Below, one piece after another: positions 48,672 through 58,408 of a DNA stretch of 64,000 bases (positions are counted from its first letter, which is position 1; every line of letters starts with the position of its first letter). The notes under the pieces were generated by a model. That model ran no database searches. It was not told the DNA's origin and saw nothing but the letters and a program-made list of their open reading frames with translations. The stretch lies in NCBI GenBank assembly GCA_905183005.1, contig CAJJDO010000115.1:132105-196104 (forward strand), written 5' to 3'. The translations under genes were made by a program, and so were the position numbers. This DNA is from Paramecium pentaurelia. Taxonomy: Eukaryota > Ciliophora > Oligohymenophorea > Peniculida > Parameciidae.

Positions 48672-49264
48672 TCAACATTTTTCATCATGATAACTCCATA
48701 GAAAGCTTTTAGGACCTCTTCCAGCTGCTCTTTTAACAAATTCTGCATCATTGGGGGGTTTCATCTTAGAAATTATATAATAAGAGACCTTCTTTGTAGC
48801 ACTAGATAACATAGATTGTATAGACAAACAAATAGAACTCACAGTAAGTGCTGCTGACCATTCTAAAAATTATTATTTATAAGAATTACCATCAAATAAT
48901 ATTGATAAGCAAATAAATCCATTGGAATATATATGTTCATGCTCAGGTGGTTTGCCAATAAAGATTACCTAAATAATAAGAATAATATTACTTCAGGAGA
49001 TTCGATTGGCTAATTTCAAAGAAAAAGAGCTAATTAAGTATAAGTATATCTACATATTCATTTGAAAACTTGAATTGCAATCTAATTTATTTAAATATAT
49101 TACTCGAATTTCTCTCCTTAATATAATGTTCCTTTTGCACCTTCAAATGCTACAATCCAATGTTTAATATCATTATTTGGCATTCTCACATTAAATTGAT
49201 CAGTATAAGACTTTTGCATCTACTCTAAATCCTTTTGTAGTCTCTTGGCCATTCTACTTTGCAT
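48672..49264 (-). CDS. UBE2W: Ubiquitin-conjugating enzyme E2 W
   Basis: 150 aa after removing five introns (22, 44, 23, 27 and 24 nt). UBE2W attaches ubiquitin to the free N-terminal amino group of substrates with flexible N-termini. The sequence follows human UBE2W closely: MAKRLQKDLEQMQ, HWIVAFEGAKGTLYQGEKFE, YPIESPEVIFIG, and HEHIYSNGFICLSIL, with the catalytic Cys at residue 89. Then come WSAALTVSSICLSIQSMLSS and the distinctive C-terminus FLWSYHDEKC, equivalent to WWYHDDTC of human UBE2W, which is critical for its N-terminal specificity. The 44-nt intron is long for this genome; its removal is required by the conserved NEY-PIES junction and by the total length. Confidence 0.93.
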
Positions 49265-49596
49265 TTCTTTAAAAAAAATATTTATTATTTTTAATTTAAA
49301 TCAAATAAAGAATTTTATGTTTTATTCTAAATACTCTATTCAATATACTTGAAACATTTGATTGATGATTAATATCTATGTAAATAGTATTCTGAATGAT
49401 GATAAAAATAAGTATTTAATTTAGAGTATAAAAACGACATCTAATATAATTGTTGATAAAATAAAAGGGATTGGGAAATGAAACATTAAATATAAAATAT
49501 TTAAAAATTATAATAAATTATATTTTAATATAGAATAATTATTATTTAAGCAAATAATTAGAGCATTGCCGCTTGATTATTTAATTTTAAAGACAA
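49265..49596. other. Intergenic between divergent genes
   Basis: About 330 bp AT-rich region between the starts of UBE2W (minus) and a small membrane-anchored protein gene (plus); probably promoter DNA. No motif recognised. Confidence 0.5.
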
Positions 49597-49935
49597 ATGC
49601 AAATTTCAGAAAATCACTATTTGCTCAAAAGGTAGGATACTCAAGATTAAAAGCTCAATTCATAATTTTCTTCGCCAGAAACAGACTATAGGTAAACTTA
49701 AAAGGAAATAATACCTTATAAGTAACAAGAGGAATATGAAAAGGAAACTTAGTAAGTTCTATTTTATACTCCAAAAAAGGCTATATATCAAGAGAAAGAG
49801 ATATATTACACTCCTGAGAATAAAAGGAAACAAGTGTATCAAGGAGATATAGAGGAAAGAAAATTCAAATAAATAGGCAACATCTTGTTTTTAATACAAA
49901 TTATAATTATTATACTATTGGAAGTGATGAATTGA
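49597..49935 (+). CDS. Small protein with C-terminal membrane anchor (112 aa)
   Basis: Uninterrupted frame from ATG 49597 (MQISENHYLLKRQDTQDQ) to TGA 49933-49935. The body is charged, with repeated Tyr-Thr-Pro motifs (LFYTPKKAIYQEKE and IYYTPENKRK) that may be phosphorylated or bind an adaptor. It ends in a hydrophobic helix IGNILFLIQIIIIILLEV directly at the C-terminus. Predicted tail-anchored. It is followed after only 17 bp by the RCC1-repeat gene on the same strand, so the two might share one transcript or could even be exons of one gene, though no suitable intron joins them. Confidence 0.6.
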
Positions 49936-49952
49936 TTATTCTAATTATTTTT

Positions 49953-50995
49953 ATGTAATAATAAATATAATATTACTCTTGTGGATCAGGAGGCTGTGGA
50001 TTATTACTTTAAGAAACTCTTGAAGATTTAAATATACCTAAAAAATGTTAATAATTAATCAATAAGAATTAGAATGATCTAAAAATCAAATTTAGTGGAT
50101 TGATAGGATTAATTAAAGAAAATGATAAAATATTCATATATGGATAATGGATATCATTATATACAATACCAAAAGAGATTAACTAAATATAGAGTGTTTC
50201 TAAATTTTCTTGTGGTTGGTAACATTGTTTGATCCTTACTGACAAAGGACTTTTTGGTATTGGATCAAATAAATTTAATGAGTTGGGACTAGAGTTAAAA
50301 TAAATATATGAAGAACCCTAATAGATAGCATTTGATCATACTAAAATTAACAACATAACATGTGGTTTTAGATAAAGTTTTATAATTCAAGATGAATTAA
50401 TATATGGAGTAGGATAAAATAAGTAGAATGAGTTAAATATTTTGAATATAAAAATTGTTGAGTAATTTACAAAGATCAATATTCAAGGGAGTATAAGGAA
50501 TATAAAATGTGGATAAAAATTTACATTGGCATTATTAAGTAGAATATTGATTCATATTAAGATGATAATTCCCTATATGGATGGGGAAGTAATAGTTTTG
50601 GATAATTATCATAAGAATCTCAATTTTAAATATTAGAGTAAAAGGAATTAATGAAAGATATTTTAGATTTTGATTGTGGTTGGAGTCACCATGTTATTCT
50701 GACAAAAAATGGATAAGTTTATATTTGTGGAAGAGGAGATTTAGGATAATAAGGAGATAATAAAAAATAACATAATTATAATTATTAATTGATTGATTTA
50801 AAGGTGACAAAAGTTAAATGCGGATCAGAATCAACAATTTTATTAAATTAAGAAAAATAAGAAATATTTGTTAGTGGATGGAATGAACATGGAAATTTAG
50901 GATTAGGTCACAATAATAATGTGTATTAATTTGAAAGAATTGAAATGATAAATTCAATAAAAGCAAAAGGTGCTACAATTCTGTTATCAAAATGA
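49953..50995 (+). CDS. RCC1-repeat (beta-propeller) protein
   Basis: 339 aa with one 23-nt intron near 50535. RCC1-type blades follow the pattern G-x-G-x2-x-GQLG and V-x-C-G-x-x-H: YYSCGSGGCGLLL, FSCGWQHCLILTDKGLFGIG, SNKFNELGL, ITCGFRQSFIIQDELIYGVG, LYGWGSNSFGQLSQES, FDCGWSHHVILTKNGQVYICG, GDLGQQGD, KVKCGSEST and VSGWNEHGNLGLGHN. About six or seven blades fit in the length. RCC1 itself is the nuclear Ran exchange factor, but most RCC1-like proteins in protists are general propeller scaffolds. The beta-wedge catalytic residues of RCC1 cannot be judged here, so the specific role is open. Starts at ATG 49953, directly before the first blade. Confidence 0.85.
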
Positions 50996-51836
50996 AAATC
51001 ATATAATTTCACAACCATTTTCATTTTTATATAACATTCATGTTTTTCAATTACATAATTGAATTATATCAATTAAAATTCTTATCTTTGTCTTGTTTTC
51101 CTTAAATACCATTTAGTATAGACATTATTACAACTATCATAATAAAAAATCAATTTTACCTTAAAATAGTAAATAGATGTATATTGATAGTTGATTATAT
51201 AGAGAAGGAATGATGAGGAGAAGGTAATCTTTCATTTTATCTAGTCAAACGAAAGAGAACTGAAACTTTTCATATTATCGATAATCAGGTAGTTAATCAA
51301 AAACAAAGAGGTATCAAAAAAATTTGATTAATTAGAAATCCAATTCTTTATATTCATAGGTATACTTTTTATAAATCTATTGAAATTTGGAATATCCATT
51401 ATAAATCAAACAAAAACACTTAAACAATATAAAATCGAATTTTCTATTTTTCTTTGACAATATTAAAATATGTGTATATAGGATATATGATTGTTAATCA
51501 ATTGAAAATGAGTAATTTTTAGGAAGAACACTTATTGATTCCCTACTCTTAAAAACTATATATTTTATGAAATTATAATTAATAAAGTTCAAATGAACTC
51601 TTAAAAAATCAGTAATTTTAATCAAATATATTTAAGAATATTCTGTAATTTTATTGGATTTCAGCAAGTTTCTTTAAAATGGTCACCATTTTATACATCC
51701 CTGCCGTGTAATTGAATTCAAAGAAGCCAATTAAACTTGGATAAATTTAATTATACATATTAATACATATAAATGACTTTAAAATTGCAAATCTTTTTTG
51801 ATCTCTAATTATAAAATTTGTAATTATTTGCAAACC
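50996..51836. other. Unassigned region with scattered open frames
   Basis: About 840 bp. A plus-strand frame through about 51200-51470 can be assembled with two micro-introns and includes a hydrophobic helix IFIGILFINLLKFGI, but has no start codon. A minus-strand frame begins MKDYLLLIIPSLYN near 51240. Neither is convincing. It may hold a decayed membrane-anchored protein gene. Confidence 0.3.
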
Positions 51837-52803
51837 ATGCACTAATTTTTACCCAACTAACTCATCTTTGATTCTTATTCCTCAATCAATTACTGGAATG
51901 CATATTAGAATCTACAAAACTCCTATTACAATAATTTATATGCTTACTAATAGATGGCTTACTCTTAACCATTCCCATAATATCCATAGAAACTTCAATA
52001 AAATTTTGAATAAGGTAATACTCTCCTCTAAATTATATTTAGTACATTACTATGAAGACCCAATTTCTACTTAAGGCACAAGAAGATCGATTGTAGAATA
52101 TTAAGATGTGATACCATAAGTCACAAATTAAACTCTCGAACGATATATTATGATGATTGTAAATGAAGACGAAACTTTCAAGAATATACTAACATAGCTA
52201 AAAAATAGCAATTAGATTGCTTTAGTTAAATTGTTAGAAATGTTAGCCTAGAAATAAAAATGCTAATAGAAAAGTAGAGAAGAACTTGTTAAGTTTTGCT
52301 TAAGAAAAGCATTGAAATTTATATTCCAAAGGATTTAAGAGAAATATGATAAAACAAGTATTTATATGATCATATAATTAGAGACTAATTTGAAATCAGC
52401 ATAGAAAATATTCATATCAATGGCAGAAAAAGAAACCTAAACCACTATTATGCTTCCATTTAGAAAGAATAGCAAAAACAAAACAATGAATTCTGATTTT
52501 TTAAAATAAATTTTCTCCTCAAAAACTTTTGTTACTTACTATAAAGAATTCTTAAGTATAATTTCTATTTATTTTAGGCTGTTTAGAATAAGAAATACAA
52601 AAGGATTCAAAAAAAAAAATAGCATCTCTTTGCAATAAAATTATGAATCATATTTAAGATGATAAAAGGGTAACTTTTATTGTATATATAATTTATAGTT
52701 TGAATTCGATGTTAAAAGATTACCTTGGTCTTATTCTAATATAGAAAAAGTTAAGCAGGCCGCTTAAGAAATGTTACTTTATTCGAATTTTGAGATTAAA
52801 TGA
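51837..52803 (+). CDS. Unrecognised helical protein (295 aa)
   Basis: ATG 51837 to TGA 52801-52803 with three introns (28, 22 and 29 nt); divisible by three. The N-terminal ~70 residues are Tyr/Gln/Asn-rich and low complexity (WNAYQNLQNSYYNNLYAY and QPFPQYPQ). The rest is helical and basic, with TLERYIMMIVNEDETFKNIL, ALVKLLEMLAQKQK and LRKALKFIFQRIQEKYDK. It closes with a Trp-containing segment VKRLPWSYSNIEKVKQAA. No signal peptide or membrane segment. A prion-like N-terminus on a helical domain could fit an RNA-binding or assembly protein, but I do not recognise a family. An ORF in another frame at 51868-52074 is a shadow of this one. Confidence 0.7.
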
Positions 52804-53143
52804 ATTATAATATTTTAATTTAAACCAATTATATATTTATATATTAATACCTCAAAACCATCTAATTTAACAATCCTTTTGTAAAGTAAAAGGATATCCT
52901 AAAAAATTTCAGTAATTTTTTAAATATAAATCTGATAAGAATTGAATAATAAGTCTAAAACAGTTTAAAAAATAATAAATAAGCATAAATAATTATAGAT
53001 ACACCAATAAATAAATGGTGAAAAAAAATTCCTTGATAAAACTATGAACAGCCACTGAATTGATTAATATATAAATTTAATTTATGATTATTAATTTAAT
53101 ATATAAATATTAATAATGAAATAAAATAATATAATGTTAAAAA
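52804..53143. other. Intergenic between convergent genes
   Basis: About 340 bp AT-rich spacer; nothing recognisable. Confidence 0.5.
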
Positions 53144-54154
53144 TCATCCAATAAAAATAAAGGAAATAATTAAAATTATTTAGATTACCAATCCTTAGTT
53201 TTATTAATCTAAGTATTCTGAATAGCAATGTTGATTTGCTTAGGTAGAATTAAGTTGGCATCTCATTTTTAATCTATTCCATTCACATTATTCTGTTTTT
53301 AATTTACATAAATTAGGACTTTTGTATTGTTAACATCTAATATAAATAAAGATTTGAATTACTCAATATTTTAACATTGATTTTAATTCCATAAACATAA
53401 TCCTTTATTTTATACACATGTTTCATATGTATTAAATGAAGCACAAACAGCACATCCTCTTAAATTAAATGAATTTAATACGTAGTTCCCCAAATACATT
53501 ATACTCCATTAACAAATGTACATTCATATTCATTTGATTTATGTTTACATTATTAAACTACACATTCAAAAGAATCAAATATTGTTGTTGATTTTTATCC
53601 AAGTGATAATACTTCTCCATTTACAATAGGTACACATCTAATCATAATATAATTAAATAACTTTTCCTTAAATTTGGTATTTCTACAACCTTTTACAGTT
53701 TAGAAATCTTAACATTTGGTAACTTAAACACAACTATCATCCTACCAATCACATGATATTTGACCAAAGGATGAACAATCATGTTCAGATGTGAAATCTT
53801 GGCATCTAAATTATATATGTATAATTCTAAATACTTTTAATCTACACATTTTCCATTTACGTTGTTTTTCATAGCTTCAGCATCATAACCAGTTGAATTA
53901 GTTCCATCCCATCTACAACCATATGATCTGTAAAAACAAGTAAATTCATTTGTATATTTTGAACATGGTAGATTATCAAGTATTGCTTTTTCACATTTAT
54001 TTGTATTCCATTCACAAATTTGATTAAAATTGGAATCTTTTGTTTCATAACATAAAGTGTTATCTGTAATAGATTCACATGTAATCTATGTTGTGGAGCA
54101 TGTTTGTGCATCCAAAAATGATAGGATATTAAACAACACAATTATGTGTAACAT
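53144..54154 (-). CDS. Secreted cysteine-rich protein, probable GPI- or membrane-anchored
   Basis: 302 aa after removing four introns (29, 24, 23 and 26 nt). The N-terminus MLHIIVLFNILSFLDAQ is a signal peptide, cleaved probably after LDA. The mature part has a repeated Cys module of about 40-60 residues with Trp near the second Cys: ICEWNTNKCEK, CFYRSYGCRWDGT, CDWQDDSCVQ, CIWGT, CLWNQNQCQN and CEWNRLKMRCQ. These C-x-W and C-x(6)-C spacings recur at least six times. The C-terminus LVIQIILIISFIFIG is a short hydrophobic tail without charged residues after it, as expected for a GPI-attachment signal. It resembles small Paramecium or Tetrahymena surface Cys-repeat proteins in layout. Role at the cell surface or in secretory granules is inference. 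Confidence 0.75.
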
Positions 54155-54225
54155 TTAGATTTAAGTAATTTATATAAAGTAATTGTTATTTACATAATTC
54201 AAAATTAATATAAAATAATGATCAA

Positions 54226-55226
54226 TCAATAATTCTTTTTAACACTACTACCTATTAATCCACTATCTCTTACTCTTGAATTAGATGTTATTTTATTAGA
54301 TGTAATTTTTTATGTAGTCATTTTTCTTTTCTAAATACTTTCTATCTGAGCTTCTGTCATTGTTATTTCTTCTTCTAAATCATGATACTTTTTGTTAAGG
54401 TCTTGGAATTTTTTCTTCCATTTAGCTAATTCTCTATTTTATTCTTCTATTTATTCACTTGCTTATTCTTCAGCATTCTCTATATTTTATTCTGCTTATT
54501 CGACCTAACCATAATAATTTTAAATGTTCTATTCATTCTCTATTACAATGAGTCTCAATTTTGCTATTTCTTATTCAAGCTCTCTAATTCTAGCTTCATC
54601 TTCCACCATTATTTACTTTCTTTCAGTCCTTTCTTAAGGATTACGTTTTAACATCAACTATAATTCAATTAATTGTTTCTCCAAAAGGATCTGTTTACTT
54701 CTCCAAGGCACTTCAATTTCATCCATAGAAATTACATTTATGGGTCTATTTACATGATGTAATTCATGTATTATAGGTACTTACTCTATTTCATGAACTA
54801 AAAGTTTTGTTATACAAATATACCAATTTTAACTTAAGGTGCTTTTTGAACTTAAGGAGATTCGTAATATTATATATTTCTAGTTTATATTGGTTATGTC
54901 TAATGAAATTTTTGTTAATTTAAAGGAGAAGGGGAACCAACTATTGGTTTTATTATTGATTAAGGAATAGATTATTGAATAAATGGTAATTGAACTTTTG
55001 GAGCGGAAGGTGTTGAAAATATTGAATTAGAATGATTTCTACCTTATGTAGAGTAATTAGGTAAGCGAACTAAAATAAATAAATAATTTTTAATTTTACC
55101 AGGGCTTCCTTATAGTATTTGAGAGTTAGCTATCCCTTACTTATTAATTGATTAGTTAATGTAAGGATTCAATATAGATTATTAGTAATGATATTTAGGA
55201 TCATTAGAATATGTGGTAGTATTCAT
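54226..55226 (-). CDS. Coiled-coil protein with Pro/Gln-rich N-terminus (314 aa), unidentified
   Basis: ATG 55226 (MNTTTYSNDPKYHYQQ) to TGA 54226-54228 with two introns (30 and 26 nt). Residues 1-140 are Ser/Pro/Gln/Tyr-rich and disordered (STPSAPKVQLPFIQ and PIVGSPSPLNQQ). A short conserved-looking box HEIEQVPIIHELHHVNRPIN follows, then IEVPWRSKQILLEKQLIE. From about 175 to 290 a continuous coiled coil runs (DEARIRELEQEIAKLRLI and KWKKKFQDLNKKYHDLEEE). The VPV/HE-like box recalls alveolin or epiplasmin repeats, but only one copy is visible, so I do not assign it. Cytoskeletal role likely by composition only. Confidence 0.7.
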
Positions 55227-55397
55227 TGAATAGGAAATAAAATTTAATTAAAATTTAAATGCAGTTAATTTAATTTATTTTAAAATCTTGTTATTTAATT
55301 ACTATATTATATATATAATTAGTTGTTTAAGATATTTATCATAATTTTTAGAAATATATGTTAAGTGATAAAATAAAATAGAAAATTATTATAATAA

Positions 55398-56927
55398 TCA
55401 ATTATAATTTCTGTAGATATTGATTTACTTAATATCTTTCCATCCAAAAATAGCATTCCATTATTAATCATAAACTTATGTAGATTTATCAGGGTAAGTG
55501 GCATAAATGTGAACATAGAACATTAAAACAACGATCTATTTTGAAATTATATTTACTTTCACAAATAATAATAACCAACTTAATATTATTTGATATTTCT
55601 ATAATCCATATTCTAAATGATCATAAGATGCATTAAACTCTCCCAAATATGGCTATTTATTTAATGTAATATTTACAGTACTATAAATTGCAAGCCAAAT
55701 TATATCCATCAATAAAGCAACACCTAACATAACCATAATGATTTTAATGTGAAGCAAAGATTGAAGTTTATAATTTTTCTGATAAAACAAAAAGCAATAG
55801 AATATAACTAAAAACTAATATAGATTACACTATTTTACATCAAAGTTTAATGTTCGATACATACTATTTAATAATCCAAACACTAAATAAAGAATAATTA
55901 ATAATAATGATATTTAAACTAATCTATCTATTTAACTTTCACTAATCAATAATATATTCCCTTATTATTATTATTATTAGTTTTGTTGTGTTTAATATGT
56001 AGATATAGTTAGATTATTTTAAAATTTAATTCCTTATTTAAATGGAGAATTTATAATATCCAAATCAACAATGTGATCATTGATTTCTTATTCCAATTAA
56101 TTAATCTATATCATATTTTCATTAACTAAATCTTATAAATATTTATTCTATAATTAATATAATAATTACTTTTGAATAAATCCACTATATTTTAAGATGT
56201 AATTTAGCTCTAACAATAGAATTACTTTCATCAGTCAAATTCACTGTAAAGTCATGAAGCATTTAATCTCCAAAAGTATTAATATCAATATAAGCAACTC
56301 CACCAATCCCCCTTTTTTATTATAATTCTGTATCCAATAATATAAATTTCATTACTGCTTACTCATTGACATTACTAAATCATAAAGTTAAGTAAATACA
56401 AATCGAAGGTTTCATTCCAAACTGGATTTAGTCTTTTGGCCAATTCTAAAAATTTCAATTATTAATTTACATGTATAAACAACAGATGACATACATTCTA
56501 AACTGATTTATAATTATCCATTGCTTTAATATAAAATTTCAGCTTCAAGAATTTCCACATTCAATTTACTTGATGAATTGACACTATTTGTTTACTATTA
56601 CTTAATTTTATCACTATAGGCTCTAATTTCACTAATAATAATTCAAATATGTAATTACATATTTTTCTAATCTATAATTTATTAACATTTGCTAATTTTA
56701 TCATTTAATACATCCTATGCCTTTTTAAATACATTAATTAACTGATTAATAGTGCATTATTATTGTGATTATGCTTATGGGATTTAATCAATCAATTATT
56801 AATATACATCTCTATCAAAATAACCATTTGCACATTTGGAATCCAAAAATGATAATATTTCTCCTAAATTGTATTTCTGATTGTGTAATTATGAGAACTC
56901 ATTGAATACATCCTAGAATTGATTCAT
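55398..56927 (-). CDS. C2 domain protein with multi-pass membrane C-terminus (476 aa)
   Basis: ATG 56927 to TGA 55398-55400 with four introns (27, 25, 25 and 22 nt); divisible by three. Residues 1-110 are helical. A C2 domain follows at ~120-245: LNVEILEAEIL, NGQLQISLECM, LAKRLNPVWNETFDL (the canonical NPVWNE strand), KFILLDTELQ and GGVAYIDINTF. A linker carries a poly-Gln run encoded by repeated TAA. The C-terminal half has about four membrane segments: LVQISLLLIILYLVFGLL, FLVIFYCFLFYQ, IKIIMVMLGVALLMDIIWL and IILSWLLLFVKVNI. The calcium-coordinating Asp set of C2 is not clearly complete. A calcium- or lipid-binding C2 domain tied to a small membrane bundle suggests a membrane-contact or trafficking protein (inference). 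Confidence 0.78.
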
Positions 56928-57345
56928 ATTTAAAAATATAACGATTATTAATAAATATTTTCAATCTATAATTTATTTATTTATTTCATCTTATTAAATA
57001 AATAATTTCTTCAATTTTTATTACTAAATATATCAAAATTAGTATTATAATCTTATGATTAATAAACTAATATTACTAAATAATTATACTATATATAAAA
57101 AATTCATTAATGAAAATATGTAACAGTACCTATGTTTTCTTAATATTTTGGAAATTAAACAATATTGTTTATTGTAATGTTATTTAAAATTTTAAGAAAT
57201 TAAATAAATTTATATTCTATATTTTGAATAAATGATTTGAAAGTATCTTGATAAAAATTGATGTAAATAGTATTAAATAAATTAATTATATAATGAATAT
57301 TAGATTTCAAAATAATAGTAGTTTTTAGTTTTTTTTTTATGATGT
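56928..57345. other. Intergenic, no gene recognised
   Basis: About 420 bp AT-rich spacer; nothing seen. Confidence 0.5.
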
Positions 57346-58005
57346 TCATTTATACTATCGATACACCATTCCAAATCTTACTTTCTTTTGACTATTGGTT
57401 TTACTCTTTTGTGAATTTGATAAGGATTTTTCTGATCCAATAGATTTCAAAATTGATTTAGGTTCTAGAGATAAAATGACAGCTTCATCAAGTTAGCAAG
57501 ATAATCTATTAATTTTGATAAGTTTATTTGATCTCTAATCAGGACTATGAATTAATAATGCTGTGTTATGTTTCTTCTAATGATTTGAATGTATGACCTT
57601 TACAGGACTTAGTTATCTATCTGCTGATTTTCTTCTAGTGATGTTAGTTTTATCTTGTTTAAGTAATTCCAAAAAGAAAATCTCTTCTTACTTATAATGA
57701 TGTTTAGATTTGATAGGTTTAGTGGGAGACTAAGCTCTAGACAATTTACTTTATCTGACAGGCGATAAATCTTGATCGTATTTGTCTTCATTAGTCATCA
57801 ATATTTCAAATTCTTCTTCATCTAATCTAGCAATGGTTGGATTCTTTGATTCAATACTAGGTTTAGATGGACTTTAAGATTATGAATTCAAGAGTGGTAA
57901 TATACATTAACTATTGCAAGGCTCAAATTTTTATTTAAAGTTTCTAGCTACTAAATTTACTTCATCTATAGAAGGAACTTATTAGTGACATGCACCATTA
58001 CCCAT
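57346..58005 (-). CDS. N-myristoylated protein with RVxF-type PP1-docking motif (219 aa)
   Basis: Uninterrupted frame from ATG 58005 to TGA 57346-57348. N-terminus MGNGACHQQVPS matches the N-myristoylation pattern (Gly2, small residue at 5-6), with a Cys nearby that could be palmitoylated, so membrane association is likely. The body is Ser/Pro/Lys-rich with many SP sites (SQSPSKPS, DLSPVRQ, RAQSPTKP, RQLSPVKV) and a basophilic site TRRKSADRQ. Near the C-terminus KKVRFGMVYRQYK contains KVRF, a classical PP1 RVxF docking motif, preceded by KSILKSIGSEKS. No catalytic domain. Suggested role: a phospho-regulated membrane anchor or regulator for protein phosphatase 1; inference from short motifs only. 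Confidence 0.7.
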
Positions 58006-58179
58006 TTTATATATAAATTAAAAGTTAATTAATCAATTCATAAGTAAACAAATTTAGAAAATCTTATTCGATAGCACTATAAAATGGAATCATATTCTAA
58101 TGATTGCATATTGTATCGCTAGGATTACAATTAATAAGTTAATCATATTATATATGTATATCTAATTGATCACTATAAA

Positions 58180-58215
<36 letters not shown>

Positions 58216-58408
58216 TAATTAATCCTTATTTTTTTCATTTTCACATTCTAAGATCTTACATTTTGTATAAGAATTCTAAATCATTTAATAACATGATTAT
58301 CTTTTAATTTATTCCAGCTTTTAAAATATATGTTAATTTATTTTGGATAATCTTATTGAATTAAATCCTTTCTATTAATACGATATTTATAAATATATAA
58401 ATATAATT
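58006..58408. other. Intergenic with ATT microsatellite
   Basis: About 400 bp between the myristoylated-protein gene and the K+ channel gene. It contains the ATT repeat at 58180-58213 and nothing else recognisable. Confidence 0.6.
58180..58213. repeat. (ATT)n microsatellite, about 11 units
   Basis: A pure trinucleotide run TATTATTATT... of about 34 bp in intergenic DNA. Same unit, on the other strand TAA, also occurs in coding runs that encode poly-Gln elsewhere in this window (55960-55980 and 62757-62780). Confidence 0.9.

Noticed and set aside
49597..50995. Single fused gene of the membrane-anchored protein and RCC1 repeats
   Set aside because: The first frame ends in TGA right after a membrane helix, and no normal-length intron links it to the RCC1 frame, which has its own ATG.
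50996..51836. Possible membrane-anchored protein gene on the plus strand
   Set aside because: An exon chain can be drawn but no ATG is available and splice sites are weak.
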